In this document: piece after piece, positions 58,584 through 64,000 of the stretch | Numbering within the stretch: position 1 is the first letter of the stretch | Layout: the number at the start of each line of letters is the position of its first letter | Source of the DNA: JAVBOW01 sp031550615 | Lineage (GTDB): Bacteria; Bacteroidota; Bacteroidia; Bacteroidales; Rikenellaceae | Assembly: GCA_031550615.1 (NCBI GenBank) | Contig: JAVBOL010000023.1 | Location: 10,726-74,725 of the forward strand | Direction of reading: 5' to 3' | DNA: 64,000 bases | Position numbers and translations under genes: made by a program | Notes under the pieces: generated by a model | Told to the model about the DNA's origin: nothing | The model's input: the letters and a program-made list of their open reading frames with translations, nothing else | Databases searched by the model: none

Positions 58584-59930
58584 TTAGTATACCTCCTTTA
58601 CAAGTTTCAGCACATTCTCCGTATCGTTGCCGATTCGGTAGCGCTCGTCTATGCGCCGTCCCACGACCCAGACGATCTCCCCTGCCGAGCAGACCACGAA
58701 CTGGCGCGCCTTGTCGGGGATCGACACCTTTTCGTCGATCAGCAGGTCGCTGACCTTTTTGTGCCCGCTCATTCCGAAGGGGATGAATGTGTCGCCCTCG
58801 GCCCAGCGGCGCACCTGAAGCGGGAAAACCAGCTTGTCGGCGTCCAGTAGCGCGATGTGGCCGGGCTGCACCGGCGTGTCCACGTCGTCTATGTCGAGGT
58901 GCTCGGCCAGTATCGCAGAGTTGCCGCAGTAGACTTTGTGCGTGCGCTCGCCGATCTCGACCTGGCATGCGTCGTCTTCGGTGATAGGCGTTACCACGAT
59001 ACGTCCGCGGTCGATCCATGCCACGCGGTCGCGGGCGTAGAAGCGTTTGCCCGAGCCCGAGCCCTGTTGCAGGGCGCGGCACAGCGCGTCGACCACGTCG
59101 CCCTTGAAGCCGTAGCGGCTGCTGAGAAGTTCGTATATCACGAAATTAGACGGCAACCCCGGATCGATCTTCGCGGGGTCGATGATCTGCTGGCCCTCAT
59201 GGAAGGAGAGCGCCTGGGCGGCTATGGCCTCGATGCTGCGGCTGATGAACAATTGCGCGTCCGAGAGACGCTGTACGTTGGCCGACATAAGGTCGGTGAA
59301 ACGGGGGTTTATCTCGCGTATGCGAGGCACCAGCCCGAGGCGTATCTTGTTGCGCAGGTATTTTGTCGAACTGTTGGAGGAGTCCTCGCGGAAGGCGATG
59401 CGGTTGGCGTGGGCGTAGTCCGAGATCTCTTTGCGCGAGGCGAAAAGCAACGGACGGATCACCTTGCCGTGGACGACGTTGATACCGGTAAGGCCGCGTA
59501 ACCCGGTGCCGCGAAGCAAGTTTATGAAAAATGTTTCGATCGAGTCGTCGGCGTGGTGGGCTATGGCTATCACGTTGTAGCCGTGCTCGGCGCACAGGGC
59601 GTCGAACCACGCGTAGCGCAACCTGCGGGCGGTCATCTGCACCGATTCGCCGCTGCGCTCCATCTCCCCTGCGGTGTCGAAGCGCGTGTTGTAGTGGGGT
59701 GTGCCCAACTCGCGGCATTTGGCCTCGATCAGCGCCTCGTCCTCATCCGACTCCTGTGCGCGGAGTTGGAAATTGCAGTGCGCCACGCCGATCTGGAAAT
59801 CCGCCTGGTGGAACAGCGAGAGCATGACCATCGAGTCCACCCCGCCGCTCACGGCCAGCAGCACGCGCTGCCCCGGGGCGACGAGCGAATTTTCGCGGAT
59901 GTAATTTATAAAGCGGTCTTGTAGCGGCAT
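58584..59930 (-). CDS. tilS: tRNA(Ile)-lysidine synthetase
   Basis: 448 residues. The PP-loop ATP site is LLAVSGGVDSMVM (24-36). HHADDSIETFFINLLRG and REDSSNSSTKYLRNKIR are diagnostic of TilS. The C-terminal part (about 225-448) includes the substrate-binding domains, with GHKKVSDLLIDEKV. It lysidinylates C34 of tRNA-Ile(CAU), so that it reads AUA. It is 2 bases downstream of murB. An upstream in-frame Met at 60128 lies inside murB and is not used here. Confidence 0.95.
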   Translation of the reverse strand: MPLQDRFINYIRENSLVAPGQRVLLAVSGGVDSMVMLSLFHQADFQIGVAHCNFQLRAQESDEDEALIEAKCRELGTPHYNTRFDTAGEMERSGESVQMTARRLRYAWFDALCAEHGYNVIAIAHHADDSIETFFINLLRGTGLRGLTGINVVHGKVIRPLLFASRKEISDYAHANRIAFREDSSNSSTKYLRNKIRLGLVPRIREINPRFTDLMSANVQRLSDAQLFISRSIEAIAAQALSFHEGQQIIDPAKIDPGLPSNFVIYELLSSRYGFKGDVVDALCRALQQGSGSGKRFYARDRVAWIDRGRIVVTPITEDDACQVEIGERTHKVYCGNSAILAEHLDIDDVDTPVQPGHIALLDADKLVFPLQVRRWAEGDTFIPFGMSGHKKVSDLLIDEKVSIPDKARQFVVCSAGEIVWVVGRRIDERYRIGNDTENVLKLVKEVY

Positions 59931-59932
59931 GG

Positions 59933-60946
59933 CTATATCACATTTACCTCCATTTCGAGGGTTATTCCGAATTTGGCCTCGACGTCGGCGATTATCGCCA
60001 CGGCGAGCGCCATGACCTCGGCTCCGGTCGCCCGGCCCGTTGCGTTGACCAGCACAAGCGCCTGTTGAGGATGCACCCCGGCGTTGCCGAGCGTGCGGCC
60101 TTTCCACCCGGCCTGGTCGATGAGCCACCCTGCGGCGAGCTTTTTCAGGCCCGGTTCGTGGGCGGGGTATAGGGGCATACCGGGATATGAAGCGGCAAGC
60201 TGCGCCGCCCTCGCCTCGGGAATTTCGGGATTTTTAAAGAAACTGCCGGCATTGCCCGTCACGGCGGGGTCGGGCAGTTTGCCGCGGCGCACCTCGATCA
60301 CCGCGCGGCGTATCGCTGCCAGGTCGTTTTGCTTGTCTGCGGGGATGCTCTGGCAGAGTTGCCCGTAGCGGATATTGGGCGCCGGGTTAAGCGAGAGCGA
60401 GAGCACCACGGCGGTGATTATCGCCCTACCGCGCAGTTCGCGTTTGAAGGCGCTGTCGCGGTAGCCGAAGGCGCAATCCTTGCCGTCGATCGTTCCCGTC
60501 GAGAGGTCGCCCGTGTAAAAAACTTCCACATGGTCGATTACCTCGCACGCCTCCACGCCGTATGCGCCTATGTTCTGCACTGGCGCCGCACCGGCGTAAC
60601 CGGGTATCAGCGAGAGGTTTTCGATACCCCACAGTCCCTGCCCGACGCACCACTCCACCACGTCGTCCCATTCGGTGCCGGCCTGGACGCGCACCAGCGT
60701 GCGACCGTCCTTTTCGCCTGCGATCTCTACGCCTTTGGCCGTCGGGTGCAGCAGCACGCCGTCGTAATCGCGGGTGAAGAGTATGTTGTTGCCGCCGCTG
60801 AGCACCATCCAGGGGCGCCCGGCTATGTGGTTGCGGAAGATCTCCGTAAGGTCGGCAATAGACTTATATTCGAAAAGTTCGCTTGCCGTGGCCTCGACGC
60901 CGAAGCTGTTGAGGTTTTTAAGGGATATGTTCTGGTATCGGGTCAT
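59933..60946 (-). CDS. murB: UDP-N-acetylenolpyruvoylglucosamine reductase
   Basis: 337 residues. LNSFGVEATASEL (the NTFG-like start), LSGGNNILFTRDYDGVLLH and IPGYAGAAPVQNIGAYGVE form the FAD site; VTGNAGSFFKNP has the catalytic serine. It completes UDP-MurNAc synthesis with NADPH. I start at MTRYQNISL (60946); an alternative, MISFAPEM at 60967, lies 2 bases after the upstream helicase stop. A -7-like TAGCTTTG on the minus strand (60955-60962) overlaps that alternative start, so either a leaderless start or operon read-through is possible. Confidence 0.92.
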   Translation of the reverse strand: MTRYQNISLKNLNSFGVEATASELFEYKSIADLTEIFRNHIAGRPWMVLSGGNNILFTRDYDGVLLHPTAKGVEIAGEKDGRTLVRVQAGTEWDDVVEWCVGQGLWGIENLSLIPGYAGAAPVQNIGAYGVEACEVIDHVEVFYTGDLSTGTIDGKDCAFGYRDSAFKRELRGRAIITAVVLSLSLNPAPNIRYGQLCQSIPADKQNDLAAIRRAVIEVRRGKLPDPAVTGNAGSFFKNPEIPEARAAQLAASYPGMPLYPAHEPGLKKLAAGWLIDQAGWKGRTLGNAGVHPQQALVLVNATGRATGAEVMALAVAIIADVEAKFGITLEMEVNVI

Positions 60947-60969
60947 TTCAGGGGCAAAGCTAATCATTT

Positions 60970-63900
60970 TTAACCGATCCGCTCCACTTCGCCCAGCGAA
61001 ACGTACCACACGTAGCCCTCCACGGCGGGGTAACCCATCCCGCGCAGCAACTCGCAGTATGCGCCCACCTGAAGGGCGTGTGCGGGGTCGCGCCGCCGCC
61101 CGGATTTGTAGTCGACCACTACGGCGCGCCCGCCGCCGAGCATCACGCGGTCGGGGCGGCGCACGTTCCTGTCGGGTACGAGTATGTCGTTTTCGTTGCG
61201 CACCTCGTCCCACGCGGTATCGAACCACGAAGCGATCAGGGGGTCGGCCAGCGCGCGTTCGATGAGCGAACGCAGGTGCGCGGCCTCGTCAGTCGAAAGC
61301 GAACCGTCCAGCCGCATGCCGTCGAGCGCCGCCCACAGCCCCTCGCGCGAGGCAGCCTGTTCGAAGACGCGGTGCATCAGCACCCCGTAGCTGCGCGGCG
61401 AGAGCTCTGGCGGGGTTTCGCCCTCCTCTGTGTAGCGGCGTGCGGGCATCTTCATGCGCACACGAAGCCCCGGGTCGCGCACGGGATAGCCGACCGCTAA
61501 GCGCTCTTCAGCTCCTTTTTCGCCGGGCTTCCGCACTACGGGCTGCCCGAATTCCGCCACCCGCATCGACTCGTCGTCGCGCGTCAGGCGTCCCTCGGCA
61601 GCGCCTATGCGGGCCGTCTGCCCGTCGACGGATAGAGAAAGCGTTATCAGGTCGCCAATCGTGGCGGGCACTGCCGGCATTTTGGTCTTGCGGCGCGGCA
61701 GGTATATGTGCAGCTCCTCGCGTGCGCGGGTGAGCGCTACGTAGAGCAGGTTTATGCTGTCGATGTGCGAGAGCACGGTCTCGGTGTGGTATTCGACCGG
61801 GAAGAACGAGTGCGCCGCACTTTTGTCATACCCTATGGCCATGCGCCCGTCGATGCCAAGCGGGGTGGCGGCGCAATCGACCCATAGCGTGGTGCCGTTC
61901 TTCGGGGCGAGGGGCCACGAGCACCACGGCACGATCACGGCTTTGCGCTCGAGCCCCTTCGCCGCGTGGACGGTTATTATACTGATCGCCGAACGGCTCT
62001 CGGGCATGTATACGGGCTCTTTCGCACCCTCTTTCTTCCACCATTTGAGCAACAGGTCCAGGTCGGCGACCTTCGAGGAGCACCAGCGCAGCACCTGCTC
62101 GTCGAACGCCTGTACGTACGCCGCCTGTCCCGGGTCGTCGCCCACACCATACCGTACGAGCACTTTTTGCAGCGCTTCGTGGGGCGCGACAAGGCGCAGC
62201 GAATACAGAAATTCACTATCTTCAAGAGGCAGCGCCTCGTGCAGGGGACGGCCACGGTAGCGGTTCCACACGGCGGCGCTTATCCCATCGCCGGGGTCGG
62301 CGGCTATCGAAAGGCACGCCACGGCGAACGCCACGGCGGGCGAAGATCCGATGCTGAGCGCCTCGGCGGTCACCACGTCGTATTTATACGGCGATCCGGG
62401 GTGCGCGGCCTTGTGGTCCAGCAGCATGCGCGCCATTTCGCGTGCCTCTTTGCGCCGGCGCACCAGGATCGCTATGTCGCACGGCTCGTAGCCGCGCTGT
62501 TGCAGCTCCTCGATGCGCGTGATAACCGGGTCCGTGCCCTCATCGCCCGGCGAACGCATAGTCAGGGTGACGTAGCCGGCCATGGCCTGGTCTTCGGTCA
62601 GTTGGCTGTGCCCGGTGTAGGCGCTGGTGAGCAGCGCCGCGAGTTCGCGCCCTTTGGTGTGTGTGAGGTAACCCGCCCCGACAGCCTCCGTGAGCGAACC
62701 TTCGAGGGCTGCGGCGTCGGTTTCCACCACGCGCTGCATCACGTTGTTGTTGAATTCGACCACGCGCCCCAGGCTGCGGCGGTTATGGTCGAGCGTTTCG
62801 GTTTCGTGGTGGCCGAGCGCATCCTGCGCGTCGCGCGCGAGGATCTGCCAGTCGCCCCCGCGCCAGCGGTAGATCGACTGCTTGACGTCGCCCACCAGCA
62901 GCACGGGCCGCTCATCGCTCTGGGAAAGCGCACCCGAGAGCAGGGGTACGAAATTTTCCCATTGCCCGCGCGAGGTGTCCTGGAATTCGTCGATCAGAAA
63001 GCGCGTGAAGCGCGTGCCCGCCTTCTCGAAGATGAAAGGCGCGTCGTTGCCCTCGATCAGCGCGCCCAGTATGGCGTTGGTGCGCGCGATTGGCACTATA
63101 TTCTGCCCGGCGGCCAGTATGTCGGCTTGACGGGAGATGTCGCCCAGCAGCCCGAACGAGCGGAAGCGCCGCCCCAGGATGGCCACCGTGCCTACCAGGT
63201 CGCGGCTGCGGTCCCACTCGGTGCACACTTCTGTAAGGTGGTGCAGCAGGGTGGGCGTTATGGCGTCGATGGCCCGTTTTACGGACGATTTGTCGCTCGT
63301 CCAGACGCCCTCCCCGGCCAGCGCGCGCGTCACGTAGCCCTTTTCGGTGTAATCGACGGTTTCGCCGCGCGCTATGCGTTGCAGGAATCCGGCCACGCCC
63401 TTATCCTTATAATAGAAGTCGGCGACCGAGAGCCCAGCAGCGTGGATCGCCCGCATGGCCGTTTCTGCGGCGGACCGCATGCGTGAAAGGGCCTGGCGCG
63501 CCTCTTCCCGCGCCTTTTCCATCGCAAGGCCCAGCTCTTCGCGTGTGGCGTTGCCGCCGCGCGCCCACTCTTCGCCGAAGACCTCCGCCCCGGCCTGGGC
63601 TATCTGTCCGCGTATGTCCCAACTGCCGCTTTCGTCCATGCGTTCGCCGGTGAAGGCGGCCAGCCACTCCCGCAACCCCTCGTCCGAGGCCGATAGCTCG
63701 ATCAGCGCGTCGGCGGCCGTTTCCAAAAGGGAGTCTGTGCGCAGCTCTATGTTGAAATCGGGGCTTATGCCCAGCTCGCGCAGGAACGAGCGTATGATAT
63801 TCTGGAAAAAGCGGTCGATGGTCATCACCGCGAAATGGCTGTAGTCGTGCAGGATGTATCTCTCCGCTATGGCGGCCCTCGCACGCACGCTGTCCGCAGC

Positions 63901-64000
63901 CAGGGAGTGCAGGTCGGCCAACGGTTCCAGATAGGGGCTTTGACCGCCCGAGGCGAGGGCGTGCACCTGCTGCACGAGGCGCTCTTTCATCTCGCCGGTG
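60970..64000 (-). CDS. UvrD/RecB-family helicase-nuclease (AddA/RecB-like), 5' end beyond window
   Basis: Over 1000 residues are visible; the Walker A lies outside the window. The frame enters with TGEMKERL, which fits motif Ia of UvrD helicases. Downstream are LIDEFQDTSRGQWENF (motif II), LLVGDVKQSIYRWRGGD (motif III), ISIITVHAAKGLERKAVIVP (motif V) and LLYVALTRAREELHIYLP (motif VI). A C-terminal PD-(D/E)XK nuclease is suggested by GGRAVVVDYKSGRRRDPAHA and QVGAYCELL. This is the AddA/RecB layout for double-strand-break processing. It precedes murB by 2-23 bases. Confidence 0.92.
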   Translation of the reverse strand, partial: TGEMKERLVQQVHALASGGQSPYLEPLADLHSLAADSVRARAAIAERYILHDYSHFAVMTIDRFFQNIIRSFLRELGISPDFNIELRTDSLLETAADALIELSASDEGLREWLAAFTGERMDESGSWDIRGQIAQAGAEVFGEEWARGGNATREELGLAMEKAREEARQALSRMRSAAETAMRAIHAAGLSVADFYYKDKGVAGFLQRIARGETVDYTEKGYVTRALAGEGVWTSDKSSVKRAIDAITPTLLHHLTEVCTEWDRSRDLVGTVAILGRRFRSFGLLGDISRQADILAAGQNIVPIARTNAILGALIEGNDAPFIFEKAGTRFTRFLIDEFQDTSRGQWENFVPLLSGALSQSDERPVLLVGDVKQSIYRWRGGDWQILARDAQDALGHHETETLDHNRRSLGRVVEFNNNVMQRVVETDAAALEGSLTEAVGAGYLTHTKGRELAALLTSAYTGHSQLTEDQAMAGYVTLTMRSPGDEGTDPVITRIEELQQRGYEPCDIAILVRRRKEAREMARMLLDHKAAHPGSPYKYDVVTAEALSIGSSPAVAFAVACLSIAADPGDGISAAVWNRYRGRPLHEALPLEDSEFLYSLRLVAPHEALQKVLVRYGVGDDPGQAAYVQAFDEQVLRWCSSKVADLDLLLKWWKKEGAKEPVYMPESRSAISIITVHAAKGLERKAVIVPWCSWPLAPKNGTTLWVDCAATPLGIDGRMAIGYDKSAAHSFFPVEYHTETVLSHIDSINLLYVALTRAREELHIYLPRRKTKMPAVPATIGDLITLSLSVDGQTARIGAAEGRLTRDDESMRVAEFGQPVVRKPGEKGAEERLAVGYPVRDPGLRVRMKMPARRYTEEGETPPELSPRSYGVLMHRVFEQAASREGLWAALDGMRLDGSLSTDEAAHLRSLIERALADPLIASWFDTAWDEVRNENDILVPDRNVRRPDRVMLGGGRAVVVDYKSGRRRDPAHALQVGAYCELLRGMGYPAVEGYVWYVSLGEVERIG

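Noticed and set aside
61966..63486. 506-codon plus-strand frame within the RecB-like helicase gene
   Set aside because: Shadow; UvrD motifs II, III, V and VI are all on the minus strand in one frame.

Overview
The window looks like a chromosomal segment of a GC-rich member of the Bacteroidales, most probably an Alistipes-like Rikenellaceae; that genus call is inference. Evidence: most genes are preceded by the Bacteroidetes -7 element TAnnTTTG, often with TTG or TTTG 19-20 bases upstream; Shine-Dalgarno sites are weak or absent; and the families are typical of the phylum (DUF3078, LruC lipoprotein, long NagB/PIG-L fusion, NYN plus cold-shock protein, MacAB/TolC). There are no rRNAs, no CRISPR array, no complete insertion sequence and one tRNA (Pro, UGG).

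Left part (1-13.2 kb): the 5' end of gltX, a DUF3078 envelope protein, then a leftward block for aromatic amino acid or arylpyruvate metabolism. That block is nitrilase/omega-amidase, iorA, iorB and aminotransferase, followed after a LruC lipoprotein by paaK and a tandem ACT protein. A GT2 glycosyltransferase, DoxX, DUF554 and guaD follow.

13.3-24.3 kb: a 2232-residue protein of unknown function, combining an aminotransferase-like core with an HPr-kinase-like P-loop, has its own promoter and terminator. After it come a MntA/HepT toxin-antitoxin pair, a structured 6S-like RNA candidate, a frameshifted small gene, ychF, a small self-operator HTH gene and a NYN/cold-shock protein.

24.3-40.4 kb: a FadL-type porin; an overlapping gene run (Pro/Glu-rich protein, rsmI, suhB-like, lpxL-like, GT2); ogt; a TolC/MacA/MacB exporter whose last two genes are separated by a MITE-like palindrome; a NagB-like/PIG-L fusion and a canonical nagB; then a collagen-like tail-fibre gene with a Tfa-like gene, ending at an elaborate cruciform that abuts the 3' end of tRNA-Pro.

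40.4-64 kb: a DUF362 ferredoxin-type protein, rnr, and an eight-gene leftward run (lptB, fused nucleotidyltransferase-HEPN, aroA, aroC, CPBP protease, OPT transporter, pepT, LEA2 lipoprotein) with overlapping or nearly touching genes. Next are a 55-residue membrane peptide, a PrsW-like protease, recQ, DUF3795, rsmA, a divergent hypothetical/XRE pair around a palindromic operator, tilS, murB and a RecB/AddA-like helicase-nuclease that runs off the right edge.

The signals that known families do not explain are the giant fusion protein, the cruciform at tRNA-Pro, the MITE-like element whose insertion seems to supply a stop codon, and a 20-base motif found in four good copies and one weak copy near gene ends.
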